In this document: piece after piece, positions 1 through 10,354 of the stretch
How the letters are laid out: each line of letters starts with the position of its first letter
How positions within the stretch are numbered: the first letter of the stretch is position 1
NCBI GenBank assembly: GCA_021399435.1
Contig: JAJTUP010000041.1
Coordinates: 434,001-498,000 of the forward strand
Direction: 5' to 3'
Length of the DNA: 64,000 bases
DNA from: Diaporthe sp. PMI_573
Taxonomy: Eukaryota > Ascomycota > Sordariomycetes > Diaporthales > Diaporthaceae
Position numbers and translations under genes: made by a program
The notes under the pieces: model-generated
Database searches by the model: none
What the model was told of the DNA's origin: nothing
What the model saw: only the letters and a program-made list of their open reading frames with translations

Positions 1-48
1 TATTGCTGGTACACCTAAGCGTGGCGGTGATTTGAGCTCAAACCAGCT

Positions 49-1483
49 TCACTTCCGACGCTGTTCCACCCCCCACGTGTTCCACGTAGTCTCAGTCCGG
101 GCCTGGCTCATCGCCGTTGGACTGCTGTTCCCCCAGCGATCGGCCATGGGCGGAGGCGGCCGCAGCACACCCTCTTCGACGTCACCACGCGCGGGGCCAC
201 GTGTCTGCTCCTGCTCTCGCATCTGCTCCTTTTCCTGCATCTGTTTGACCCTCTCCACCATCTTCAGATCGAGTGGCGGCGGCACGGCAGCCCGTCTGAT
301 CTGGCCCATCTCGCTGAGGATGCTCTCGCGCTGATCGCCCACCACGGAGGCGGGCGACACGGAGGGCACCGGGCCCAGGCCCCGGAGGCTGGCGGCGCCG
401 CTCGACGCGACGCTGGCCCGCGCCGCCATCGGGTCGAGCATGCGGCTCGTGTGCCGGTCCATCCACCGGGAGACGGCGGCGTCCTTGGGCGATGAATCGT
501 CTCCTGCTGCTGCGCCGGCGGCGCCGGGGCTGGTGGTTGATTTCGTCACCCTTTGCACCTGTCGCCTGAGCCAGCCGGGCGTGGAATCACTCCACCGCGA
601 CACGCCTTGGTCGGCGGTCCCGTCTCGACTGGGGTCGTCGCGGGGTGGGATGAACCCGCTGTAACGCGTTGAGGGAGTGCTGGTACTGTTGCCGGCCTCC
701 GCCTTGTAGACGGCGGCCATCGCCGCATCCATGACGCGGATGTCGGACTTGGGACCGCTACCAAAAGAGCCCTTCCCGAAACCCTGATCGGGCTCGTCGC
801 GGCCGCGTCGCCGGCGGTACAGTTTCCAGAAGAGGAAGGCCAGGAGGCTGACGCCGGCCAGTGATCCTGTTCCAGACGGGTTAGCATGATGCTTGTTCTC
901 GCATCGGGAACAAGCAGCCCCACTTCGGAAGGACGATAAAGAGGGAAGTCAACGTACCGAAGACCGCGATCGCGGTCGTGGCCGCGGGGGGCAGAACGGT
1001 GGACTGGCGGCTGAGGCCGGCTCCATTCTGAGTTCGTGGGGGATCTGTGGTCTCCGCTGCAGCTACCGGTGTGTTGGTGGCAGGCTGGCTAGTGGTTAAT
1101 GGCGTGGTAGATATGATAGTCTGAGTATCTAGTGTGGTTGATGCCAGAGGCAGAGTTTGACTGTCCAACGTGGCTGGGGGCGGCGTAGCGACTGGCGGCG
1201 GCGGTGGTGGAGGCGAAAGTGTCGCCGTACCTGGAGGTGGTGCCGTTGAAGAAGCTATCGTGCTCGAGCTCCCGGATGTGGACTCGGCTTTGTCTTCGTC
1301 GTCACTCTCATCATCCGAACTCTCGACGGCCTCGTCTCTCACTTTTTTCTCGTCGTCACCACGACGAATCCTGCGACGGCGAGCAGCGCTTTTGTCGGTC
1401 TCACTCCCGGTGAAATCGCCTTCACGAGTCTCGTTTCTTCGCCTCGTGCGGCGCCGCCTGGGCGTCTCATCTCTGTGCTCCAT
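49..1483 (-). CDS. Ser/Thr/Pro-rich single-pass membrane protein
   Basis: Two exons, 1483-958 and 866-49, give 447 residues. The intron (957-867) has a GTACGT donor and an AACAG acceptor and joins the halves of one hydrophobic helix (about residues 166-190, starting AATTAIAVFG) that ends in a WKLYRRRR stop-transfer. The part before the helix starts with a very Arg-rich block, then an acidic stretch, then a Ser/Thr/Pro linker with a polyproline run. The part after it is a ~250-residue, low-complexity, presumably cytosolic tail. The layout resembles fungal wall-sensor or mucin-like proteins, but no WSC or other ectodomain is visible and there is no signal peptide at this ATG. Either the helix acts as a signal anchor or an upstream exon is missed. 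Function unknown. Confidence 0.7.
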
Positions 1484-2235
1484 GACGACGGAAGCCGAGA
1501 CCTGTCAAATTTCGTCCGACGAGAATCGGCTTGGCCTCGAATACATCAGTCAGAAGGAAGAAGTGGAGGGGCACATTCTGCAATGTTATAATTCAATACC
1601 ATGAATATCTACCATCTATCCAGAGATGCCAAGGCTCGCGTGCAGTGTTGTGATACTCCCCAGGTTTTGGAACAAGCCACAGCGCTTCGACGGGAGCGTC
1701 AACATGTAAGCGATGTAGGAAGCACCTTGGCACCGGGACATCAAACGGCAGTGCTACGTCCATGTCATTCCCGGAGGCTGTCAAGGCTGTCAAGTCTGCC
1801 ACCGGTTTCCGGATTTTTCGAGATCCACGGCCCTCGGGTTCGCAGGTCGCAGCGCGCTTCAGCTCTCCGTGCCCCACCGGCGGCGCTGATTTTGCCAAGA
1901 GTGTCACTTGAAACGGTTTTGGTCGTTCGCCGCCGCCAAGACGGGCCCATATTTCTTGACACAAGCCCAGCCGGGCACGGTAGCGGTTGTTTCGAGAGAC
2001 CGCTTGAGACATCGATTGACTGTTATAAGCCCCTATGAAATCAACTGGTAGGGTGGAGCACAAGCACCAGGCTCCACCATTCTAACCTGTCTCCCTTCAA
2101 CACGAGACCTCCTGCCGCATTGAGCCTTCTGCGACCTGTCAGCGGGTTACGATTCTTCTTGGCGACATCCGCGGGATATGCCATCTGACAATCTCAAAAG
2201 AGGCATCGGGCGAATGATTTGAGATCCTACCTTTG
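1484..2235. other. Intergenic, no supported gene
   Basis: This lies between the start of the membrane protein and the kinase-like ORF. A minus-strand open frame at 2063-1593 has only a TTG start and no recognisable domain. I see no RNA gene or repeat here. Confidence 0.5.
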
Positions 2236-2877
2236 ATGGGCGATGCAGAGTCCAAATACCGCCGCGCTCTGCATGTGTCGACCGTACACGGCGGAGGCAC
2301 GGTCTGCCTAGCCCAGGTCGACAGCCGCCAGATGCTTTGCAAAGCCCGGTGCGTCGGCCTCAGAGACTACAATCTCAGGCGAGAGATCGATTGTCTCCAG
2401 AAGATCTCGCAGGCGTTCCCGGGCGGGGTTGCAGTACTAAAGCTGCTAGGCTACGTGAGACATCCGAGGTCTGGTGACATACTTGGGTTCTTGCGGGAGT
2501 GGGTGCCCTCCAAAGACAACCTCAAGGATCTCAAAGAGGGGGAGGGGTTTCCAGATCCCAAGGAGGGGATACGGTGGAAGGTGGGACGCCAGATAAGGGA
2601 GACTGTCAAGACCCTCCACGGGATCGAGGTCATTTGGGTTGATGCGAAGCCGAGCAACGTGGTAATTGACCTAAGCAACGATGCGTGGCTGGTCGACTTT
2701 GGAGGTGGTTGGTCGAAAGGCTGGTTGCATGAGAGCTTACAGGCACTGTTGGTACGGCAGCTCGCACACGGTGCCGCAGCAGGTGCACTCGTGGGGACGC
2801 TGCCGCCGCTTGAACGGCTGGTGCGAGCGACTGCACACACGTGGGAAGGAGATGTTAGGGAAAATCGAACCTCATGA
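2236..2877 (+). CDS. Protein-kinase-like protein, C-lobe incomplete
   Basis: Intronless frame of 213 codons from ATG 2236. A recognisable kinase core is present: a candidate ATP-binding Lys in QMLCKA (K36), the helix-C Glu in RREIDCL (E50), a catalytic loop WVDAKPSN with Asp136, Lys138 and Asn141, and VDFGG (Asp154). This resembles the small fungal Ser/Thr kinase-like proteins used in many lineage-specific expansions. After GGWSKGWL the family's usual continuation is lost. The following ~46 residues look like out-of-frame sequence, and a faint EGD motif appears just before the stop. The gene is therefore truncated, frameshifted, or has an intron I could not place. All core catalytic residues remain, so it may be a recent pseudogene or a short paralogue. 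Confidence 0.5.
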   Translation: MGDAESKYRRALHVSTVHGGGTVCLAQVDSRQMLCKARCVGLRDYNLRREIDCLQKISQAFPGGVAVLKLLGYVRHPRSGDILGFLREWVPSKDNLKDLKEGEGFPDPKEGIRWKVGRQIRETVKTLHGIEVIWVDAKPSNVVIDLSNDAWLVDFGGGWSKGWLHESLQALLVRQLAHGAAAGALVGTLPPLERLVRATAHTWEGDVRENRTS

Positions 2878-3502
2878 TGTAGAATGATGAGGAACTGTCG
2901 AAGGCAACGGTGAGAAATACCCGGGAGACATGGAAGGCTTGTAATGGAATAGAAGGGGACACATTTGTCGGGTATAACACCGGCCACATGGCCATTCTGG
3001 TTGATCATAACTTCACTACTTCATTCCGTCAAAGATAACGGCCATCCCTGTTTTTACTCTAGTTTTGTCTGTCGTTCCCCCATCAGTACCCATCCGAATT
3101 TTGAATCCGACGACATTAATGTTGTTTACCAAAATCTCGGTCATCAGCACGCTTCTCGCCATCCACCTTCCTTCCTAACCACAAACCTCAACCAACCTGA
3201 CCCTACCGAAGACGCCATATCAAAGGTAGTAAATAAGAAACCCACCCACATCCAGGCATCCAGCGGCCCGAGTTGAGCAGTATCGGTTGTCGAGAGTGTC
3301 CAAGGTCGTCGTTTGAATGCTGATGGCCCCCAAACCCACACCCCGAGAGGGGCTATTACTTTGTGAAGGGAGCAAGGAAGTTTGAGGCGTTCGGCGAAAT
3401 CTCCCTCCGCTGACACAAAGTGAGGCGCTAACATCACCGTAATGCCGCCGTTCTCGTTGCTTCCTCATATTGGGGCTGACAAAAGCCGAGCATGTGTGTC
3501 CC
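2878..3502. other. Intergenic between convergent genes
   Basis: Lies between the kinase-like ORF and the 3' end of the zinc-finger gene. Short ORFs here lack family signals. It probably holds the two 3' UTRs. Confidence 0.4.
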
Positions 3503-4494
3503 TCAAGGACTGTCGAGTAGAAATAGGGGATCCGAATGCCAATGAGGAGCCCACTGCGAGAATTGCATGGGGTCACTGTTGACTGGGGATGTTGCGTGTC
3601 CCGTAAACTGTGAGAGACCGAAATTCGCCTGCTGCTGAGGAAGCACCTGTGGAGAGATCACGTGCTGAGAGACTACCTGCTGAGGAACCGCGTGCTGAAC
3701 AGCCGCCTGCTGGGGAGCCGCCTGGTGAGAAAATGCCTGCTGCTGATGAAATGCATGGTGAGAAAATGCCTGCCGCTGAGGAGGGGCCTGCTGCTGAGGA
3801 AAGGCCTGAGATGACGGCGGAAAGGGATGACTAGGGTTTCCGCCCAAGTGCTGTCCAAGGTCCGGGGCCGCTGCTGGGCCTGGGGCAACTTGAATCTGGG
3901 AAGCAGCGACTAGACCCGATATGGGTTCAATGGACGGTAAGGTTGCAAGATTCGAAGACGACTGAAGATACAGGTGCGAAGATAGCAAATCGGCAGGGTT
4001 GAGTGCGTCTTCGAATACGTCAAGTCCTGGATCTAGGGCCGGGCCCGCCTGGTTGTGCTTGTCCTTAATGTGTCGTTGCAGGTTCGAATATCGAGCATAA
4101 GATTTAGTGCAACCTTCGTTCTGTGGGTCTAGACATGTGAAGTTCTTGTTCTCAGTTTTATTCTTGATATGACGCCGAAGAGAGCGGTTGTGGGCGAGGC
4201 GTTTGCCACAGCGGCAGAAGAAGGGCTTGTGTTTGTTGCTACCATGCGCTTCAAGCTTTTTGACGTCCGAGAAGGATTCGTCGCAGCCGGCGGCGGCGCA
4301 TTGTCCGGATTCATTGGGAAGCACAGCGACATTTCTCTGATAACAACGGATTCGATGGTGAGCTTTGTTGCTAGACACACATACAGGGTCAGTGAATTCC
4401 CAATTTCAGAATACAGGGCCACTCACAAGCTGGCTTCAGCGGCCAGGTCGGGGCTATTTTGACCTGGGCTGCTATTGGAAACGAGAGAAGTCAT
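3503..4494 (-). CDS. C2H2 zinc-finger protein with Gln/Ala-rich tail
   Basis: Exons 4494-4427 and 4370-3503 give 311 residues. The 55 nt intron has GTGAGT, a CACTGAC branch site and TCTAG. Finger 1 uses C47, C52, H65 and H70. Finger 2 (C75, C77, H90) has only one residue between its cysteines and lacks a clear fourth ligand. Finger 3 uses C102, C110, H123 and H128. From about residue 190 the chain is a degenerate repeat of Gln-Gln/Ala-Phe/His units (AFPQQQ, AFHQQQ, AFSHQ, AVPQQ), an activation-domain-like low-complexity tail. It is likely a nuclear DNA-binding regulator; target unknown. Choosing the upstream ATG avoids a GTG start and gives a clean splice. Confidence 0.75.
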
Positions 4495-5730
4495 TGTGAC
4501 GAGGCCAGGCTGAAGCGTTGGAAAGTTTGCGTGATTAGGAGAGAAGCAGATTCCGCGTTAACGTGGTGAGTTGAGAATGAGCGCACGCAGGGCAAAGGAG
4601 ACGAAGACAGCCATTTTTGAAGACTTCCTCCAAAGACCTCACGAGTACGTGGGTCCCTGTTCTGCCCCCGAGGCGGCACTTGGGGTTCCTGGGGGACAGA
4701 TGTCTGGAAAGCAAAGAGCCATGCCCAACGAGGGCACACACCCTGAGGTGAACCGCCCTGGTATCAGAGCAAGGAAGGCAACGGATTGCATTCGCCTAGA
4801 CTGCAGAGATTTTCACCAAGGGGCACCTCAGCACCCTGCCCTCCATGCGTATTTCACCCGCTGAAGAGGTGAAATCACGCTGGCAGGGGTTACGAGATCA
4901 CCTTTTGCACCTCTTCCATCAACGGTGCTGGCACCAGAGCAATTTGGATACCGGGCGGCATACCGGGCTGTCATACCGGGCGGCTGTCATTGGTCCTTTG
5001 ACCCCCGGGGTCGCATGACGGGATAGGAGCTAGAATCTTGTACAACATGACATGCAGCCAAGTGACCTGGAGAAGACTCCTAAGAGCCTAAGCACTCTCC
5101 ACAGGGCTTTAGACGGCCAAGGTTAAGGTGAATTGCAAGTTCAAGGTTTACACATGAGGCGCAAATAAGGTGGGAGATAAGGTCGAGGGCAGTATAATAA
5201 AGTGTGGGGTGAAAAGAGGTGTGAGGGAAGTGCTGTGTAACGCAGAAATGCAGTCAGCTTCAATTACACCAGATGCAACCACCCCAACATGAGCAGCCCC
5301 CACAGCACCACAACCCATCCAGAAAGCAATCCAAATAGCCCAGGCACACCCTCTGTTCCGCCTCGGGACTTGGGCCAAATCACGTGACAAGTGCTTCACA
5401 CCAAACCAATAATCCATAATCCTCTCCCGGCGGTATCTCTGCTTGGCAGTATTGTATTCCCAACACACCCACAGACCAACCAATTGGCAACATAACGTAA
5501 TAAACCTCGAATCCTCCAATTACTACGACTTTCCTGTCACTTTTGGAGCGGGAGCCACGCCATTATGTCTATATTTGAAAAGAAGTACGGTAGACTTCCT
5601 CAAAGCAATATTATAGCTAGTTTACGGCGTGTGGCACGGCACGCCTTGGTCAGACTTAGCCGAGCCAACCCAACGCCACCAAAGGAGACCTCTTTTGCCC
5701 TGTTTTACCCTGCATGCAGTTGCGCTGAGC
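4495..5730. other. Upstream region of the zinc-finger gene, no supported gene
   Basis: It includes the zinc-finger promoter. The minus-strand ORF at 5519-5148 starts with TTG and has no recognisable family. The near-palindromic repeats of 'ataccgggcgg' around 4950-4985 are the only structure I noticed. Confidence 0.4.
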
Positions 5731-5773
5731 GATACGGGTGTCGAAAACCCACAAATCGAAGCTCGCATTAGCG
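5731..5773 (+). repeat. Copy 1 of a ~43 bp dispersed repeat
   Basis: It begins with gatacgggtgtcgaaaac and ends with tcgaagctcgcattagcg. It matches the copies at 7191 and, inverted, 7482-7526. Each unit is itself an imperfect inverted repeat (ATGCG-n-TCGA at the left against TCGA-n-CGCAT at the right), so it can fold. Confidence 0.65.
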
Positions 5774-5973
5774 TGAACATCCATGCTTGTGTTAGGCTTT
5801 GGCTGCATACCCGGGGGCCAAATGGGCAGGCGAAGGGGGCGCCTAAATCGCGCCCCGGCCAAAAACCTCGCCACACCCATTTGGACGTTTTCATATTACA
5901 TTCACGTCCAGATTCCTGCACAAAAGTTGATCCAATTCGAAAAGTGAGAAACAGATCTAGAATCCGGGAGATT

Positions 5974-6041
5974 GAGAGACTCATTCGCATACACCTTCGG
6001 ATGTATACGGATTAAGAACGAAACCACCTGAGAGACTCATT
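5974..6041 (+). mobile_element. Mini-element copy C (shortened) with 13 bp target duplication
   Basis: A 42 bp insert (5987-6028) is flanked on both sides by the perfect 13 bp direct repeat TGAGAGACTCATT (5974-5986 and 6029-6041). Its right half, ending in a variant of ACGGATTAAAAACGAAACCACC split over ~22 bp, matches the right ends of the 88-89 bp copies at 33976 and 42280. The left part is missing or rearranged. The duplication ends exactly at the element boundary, which is what an insertion leaves. Confidence 0.7.
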
Positions 6042-6216
6042 TTTATCATTTCCAATTTGATTCTGATCTGTTTTGACACATCTTCACAGAAGGGCTGTTC
6101 TGCACTCCCATTTTGTACTGCACTCTATACCTAGGTACCTTGTAAGAGTAGGTCAGAGCAGATTTGGAACAAATCTTACCACCACTTGGTCAATTCTGGA
6201 ATGTGGGTCTTGCACT

Positions 6217-6249
6217 GCTGGATACGTCAAAATCAAACCTCGCATTAGC
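6217..6249 (+). repeat. Diverged copy of the ~43 bp dispersed repeat
   Basis: It shares the 3' half (atcaaacctcgcattagc) with the copies at 5731 and 7191. The 5' half is eroded (ggatacgtcaaa). Confidence 0.45.
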
Positions 6250-7190
6250 TTCTGGTTTTAGTCCATGCGCGAGACTGCAGTCACAAGGGTACGATCTTCC
6301 GGGATGGAACGACTTCCAAACAAGTGCAGTGCGTGGGAGCTTACATTGCGCTAGCCGGGCCGTCGGACAGGCTATATTGAGTGCACGGATCACTTGTGAC
6401 CCTCAGGTCAAATCTGCTCCGTGCACATTTTTCTCTTCAACTGAAGGAATGCAAGCGCCTGCAGGAGGTGGTGCCAATTGATACGTAGAGTTTGCCGCTT
6501 GGCCAAACCTGGCTTTTAAAAGACAACGCGCATCGCGACGAAATCCCCATCGATAGAGGAATGATGTATGGGAACAGCCTCTGCTATGCACAGCATGAAT
6601 AGCTTTCATAAAACGGACTCTTCAGTTGTCAATCTAAGTATTCAGTCCAACACCTGAATAGCCTCACAGCTAGTCAAGGATTAAGAAAACGACCAAATTT
6701 TAATCAATTATTTAAGTTAGGATACAGGGCACAAAATGTCGGAAACGTATTCAAGAGAAAGCTCCAGACCAATCCCCGTGGGACATTAAATCCCTTACCG
6801 GATGCTCGAGGACACGAATCGCTTGTCATCAGGGAAGCTCTCCGACGCCAATTTTGGCTGCTGTTGCAATCGGTTATCAAATGGTACCCAGCCATTAGCC
6901 CATGCAGTATCCTTGTTGACCCAGGAGAACAAAACCCTTCGAGGGGCAAATGCAACACTTTCTAAGCGTCAGTCAGCCAAAAGAACATATCATATCTGCA
7001 ATGCATACGAGGGCCCCGCTGGCGCAGCGATCTGTCAAAGAAGTTTCACAGATTGTTCACCGGTCTGGGTGAGTGATAGCAGTCCTCCAATGACATGCAA
7101 AAAGGCTTAAGCATGGATGGCCTTGTCGCGGCGATCCCTGTATCAAGTGGGTCTGGCTGCCAGGCTGCCTGGGCGCACATAGGCGTAAAT

Positions 7191-7232
7191 GATGCGGGTG
7201 TTGAAAACACCAGAATTGAACCTCGCATTAGT
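7191..7232 (+). repeat. Copy 2 of the ~43 bp dispersed repeat
   Basis: It starts gatgcgggtgttgaaaacac and ends gaacctcgcattagt. Compared with copy 1, several differences are C/T or G/A transitions. Confidence 0.65.
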
Positions 7233-7481
7233 CTCGCATCGCGTCAGGCAGCAGATCTGCCTGTGAGAAAGCAATTTCCAAAAGAACATGCCAGGGTCCC
7301 TGCTGATTCCCTCTTCGTCTTGCTCGGTGTACAGGACCGTCCTAGCAACCCCGTCTGCTGGGCGCAGTCTGCGAAGAGTTCCTTGGTCACCCATGGATGC
7401 CTGTCAGGGGACTAGAGCCTTGCGGAATCAGTCAGAAACGTGCAGGTTGATTGTTTCCTGCGTACAACGTATTGGTGGCGC

Positions 7482-7526
7482 ACTAATGCGAGCTTCGATT
7501 CTGGGACCTTCGACACCCGCCATTGC
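7482..7526 (-). repeat. Copy 3 of the ~43 bp dispersed repeat, inverted
   Basis: On the + strand it reads actaatgcgagcttcgattc and then cttcgacacccgcc, the reverse complement of the other copies. Together with copy 2 it forms an inverted pair separated by about 250 bp, as terminal repeats of a small element might. Confidence 0.6.
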
Positions 7527-8368
7527 AGTCCTAAGCGGTGCAGGGATGGTTACAAGCCCCCACCAACATTCCTATTGGAATGTGTTCTCAAAGGTGATAC
7601 TTGCTCAGCTTTTTACCTCGAGGCAGGGCTGAGGCCACCGTGCATGGACGCACACGCAGGACTGCAGCGCTGCATTGTGCACTTGTTTCTCGGCCAGTCG
7701 GCTGACTCCCCGTCTCAGCAGCCACACTGGGACTTCTGCTATGCGACGTGGTCAAAGTTGGGTGCGGATACAGGAGACGGATGCTGGAAATCTTCCTTGT
7801 CAGTGACTAGAGAGGGGAAAGGACGATATTATAAGCATAGATGCCACTATAACTACTTATGGGTAGTTGGATAATCAAGGGACAGATACGAAGCCTGTAT
7901 TAGTGGCTTCTTGATCTTGTAACCTTTAGATAATTATTGGGGAGACAGTACGGTAATTTAATAATATAAAATGCACATTTGCACCTGTTTGTAAGCTTTA
8001 ACCCTGACGTTTAATACTTTAAAAGGAAGATCGGGCCCTGGTGCCATCTCCTCGACTTTCCTGTAATCAGCCCGTTCAAATCGATTATAATTTGAACGCT
8101 CATGAGGATGGCCTTATGAGAGTTGATGTGGTGTCGTCCTCGCTCTCGGCTATTCGAAGGGTAGTCCACTTACATAAGGACTAGAATTCGAAGAGGACCT
8201 ATTCCACGATTGCCCAATACCCTCTCGGAATATCTACATGGAATTACTATTTTACCCTATAGTCTATGGCTTAATAGTAATCCCGTGTAAGTCGAATATA
8301 TATAGGGGCTATCTGGCCCACTTACATGACTTATACTAGAGTGAATATAACCAACTAATCACTTATTT
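7527..8368. other. Relic-like non-coding stretch with hairpins
   Basis: No coding frame is supported. A 9 bp perfect inverted repeat (CGTTCAAAT / ATTTGAACG) lies near 8074-8101. A second pair (TTACTATT / AATAGTAA) lies near 8243-8280. AT content rises from about 7,830. Confidence 0.4.
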
Positions 8369-8960
8369 CTACATATCCGAGGCGGCCGCCGCGTTGGTTA
8401 ACTTGCTAGAAATGTACTCGGCTGTAATTGTGGTATCCACCGGCATCATCTGAGGAGTTGCGGGATACCGCAGGCCAAACGAGCTTCCCGACGTATCATA
8501 AACGGGATTCGGTGTTATAGCCTAGGGTACATTATACATCATCGTGGGGTTATCCGAGTCGGCAATGTTTTGCGTTTGCCGGCCGTCCTGACCCGAGCTT
8601 TCAGCCGACTGTTGGTAGCCCATTGTGTTCTGGTGTGTAACAGTGGCGGTCGAGAATCCCGTTGTGAAGGCTATTTGGTAGTAGCTCCATATCCGGCTGG
8701 TTCTCCGCCGGATTCCCGGGCACTGCCTTGAGGAGACGTGTTGAGAGGTGCGGGTCGGTACCTCTCGATCGTGGTGCCGGCCATGATGCGGTTTGCCTAC
8801 TGCGTCGGGTTTTGTACAGTCCGGTTGTATCTAGTGTTTCTGTGTTGGAGCGGCGGTTCACTTTCTCTCCCCTGCGGCGGTCGTCCGTGACCAGATGGAG
8901 CGCGTCAGCGCTTGACGGCTTGATTGGCGAGCCCACCCGAAGCTGCGCCGGCAACTGAGC
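8369..8960 (-). pseudogene. Remnant of a protein gene broken by TAG codons and a frameshift
   Basis: On the minus strand a protein-like track runs in two frames. The upstream part reads IMAGTTIERYRPAPLN and on to GEPAGYGATT. After a frameshift near 8690 it continues as AFTTGFSTATVTHQN and DGRQTQNIADSDN, ending in AEYISSKLTNAAAASDM with a natural stop at 8371-8369. In-frame TAGs at 8799-8797 and 8524-8522 sit where CAG (Gln) fits the context, as repeat-induced point mutation (CpA to TpA) would leave. I do not recognise the parent gene. Without the parental sequence the frame assignment is inference. Confidence 0.45.
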
Positions 8961-9329
8961 TGACCAATGAGCTGGCTCGCCATGATGGAGATCAGACTTA
9001 CGGCCCCAAGCAAGTAGAACTAGATCGGAAATCCTGGGCACTGTGCCATATTCCAATGAAGTCGAATTATTGGGGACTCCGAAAAAATAGATGTGGTCAA
9101 GTTGAGAAGTCGGAGGGCAAGGACACCCAACAAAGCCGGGGTCCAGACCTACGATAATCCTGACATATATGATAGACTAATCGAAATGTAATAACATTAC
9201 TCAGTAAAATCGTCTTGCGGTGGCTGTAGAGGTAACCCAGAATTCCGTGGTGGCTCGTCCAATAAGGCTCTAAGGTCAATGACGGTCCCAGTCTCATGCC
9301 TCCGCCTCCACCCCGACTAGTCGGAAAGA

Positions 9330-9783
9330 AAGAGTTGAGGACTTTGCCACAGAGCTTACTGCTAAGCTAAACAAATGTCTAGGTACAGTCGAAAGAGCTA
9401 ATATTAGTACACCCGGCATGTATCTTCTTCTCACCCGCACTGTTACATTGGAAGAGTATCAATGGTAGACAGAGCTTGGTGTTGTGGTAACTAAGATCTC
9501 ATTCTGGCGTTGACCAGGGCGGCAGCTCCACACCTGCATGCTCAATAACTACGCTCGAGAATGTACGAGAATGCCAATGAATTCATTAGTAAATAAATCT
9601 TCCCTGCTGACTGTCCAATGCTGGCGAGCCAGGACAAAGTCTCCGCCCAATAGGCACGGGAGCAGGCCATGTTGGCCATGCAGGCGGCATAGCCGACCTC
9701 TGAGGCCTGTTCTTGGGAACTCAGCACAGAACTGGAAGTCAATCCCTTCAACATATAAGAAGGGCCAGTCTCAATATAAGTGA
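9330..9783 (+). pseudogene. Decayed coding-like stretch with several TAG/TGA codons
   Basis: One frame reads ATELTAKLNKCLGTVERAN up to a TAG at 9466, continues past a TGA near 9514 to LNNYARECTRMPMNS, and then loses frame. From ATG 9618 another frame reads LASQDKVSAQ, TAG (9651), AREQAMLAMQAA, TAG (9690), PTSEACSWEL. Both TAGs would suit former CAG codons. Possibly a transposon ORF or a duplicated gene; family not recognised. Confidence 0.35.
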
Positions 9784-10354
9784 TGGAGGTACTATCTAAG
9801 CGTTTAGTGTACTGTGTACAATGCTGATCGGCCCTCCTGAAGCCCTGAGACCCATGCGGAGTTCAGAAGGGGGTAGCGGGATCTCAGCCTAGAGTTGTAC
9901 GACATTTTGGGCTTGAGACACAATGAGGGATCAAGAACTAAAAGCGCTCTCTCTGCCGCCTCAGTACACACACGCACAAAGTCAATTAACGCCCGGCGGC
10001 TGAGAGCCGAAAGGGCACCTATTATTTTGGTATATATGAACGATTCTCAGGTTGTGTCTTAATCTCCTTGAAGCCCATACAAATGAGATCTAAGTCTGCT
10101 TGTGTGCTCTCTCGGTATTGCATACTCTGCGGGTCTCGTGGTCTAGTGTCTTTGTTAGCAGGCCAGCTTGGAGAGTATCCTCCAAGTGTTTAGTGTCCTA
10201 TCAGCGGCGGCTGAAGCGGTGCCTGCCATCTGTGGCACGAGGTGATTGATGTCGATTAGGTCGGCTGTGTAGGGTTGGGATTGTCTCGGCTTGTTTCCGC
10301 GATTTGTCTGTCTGCGTCGAGTCTACCTATGGCCATTGCGAATCGTATCGTTGC
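9784..10354. other. Probable LINE 3' flank / non-coding
   Basis: Lies immediately downstream (minus strand) of the LINE coding remnant and probably includes its 3' UTR. I could not define a poly-A-like tail or target duplication. Confidence 0.35.

Noticed and set aside
1593..2063. 156-codon minus-strand ORF
   Set aside because: TTG start only, no motif, low-complexity composition.
3610..3834. Plus-strand ORF rich in Glu/Ala/Pro
   Set aside because: Exact antisense of the Gln-rich repeat tail of the zinc-finger gene; a shadow of CAG-type repeats.
5148..5519. 123-codon minus-strand ORF
   Set aside because: Starts with TTG and shows no recognisable domain; the region is relic-like.
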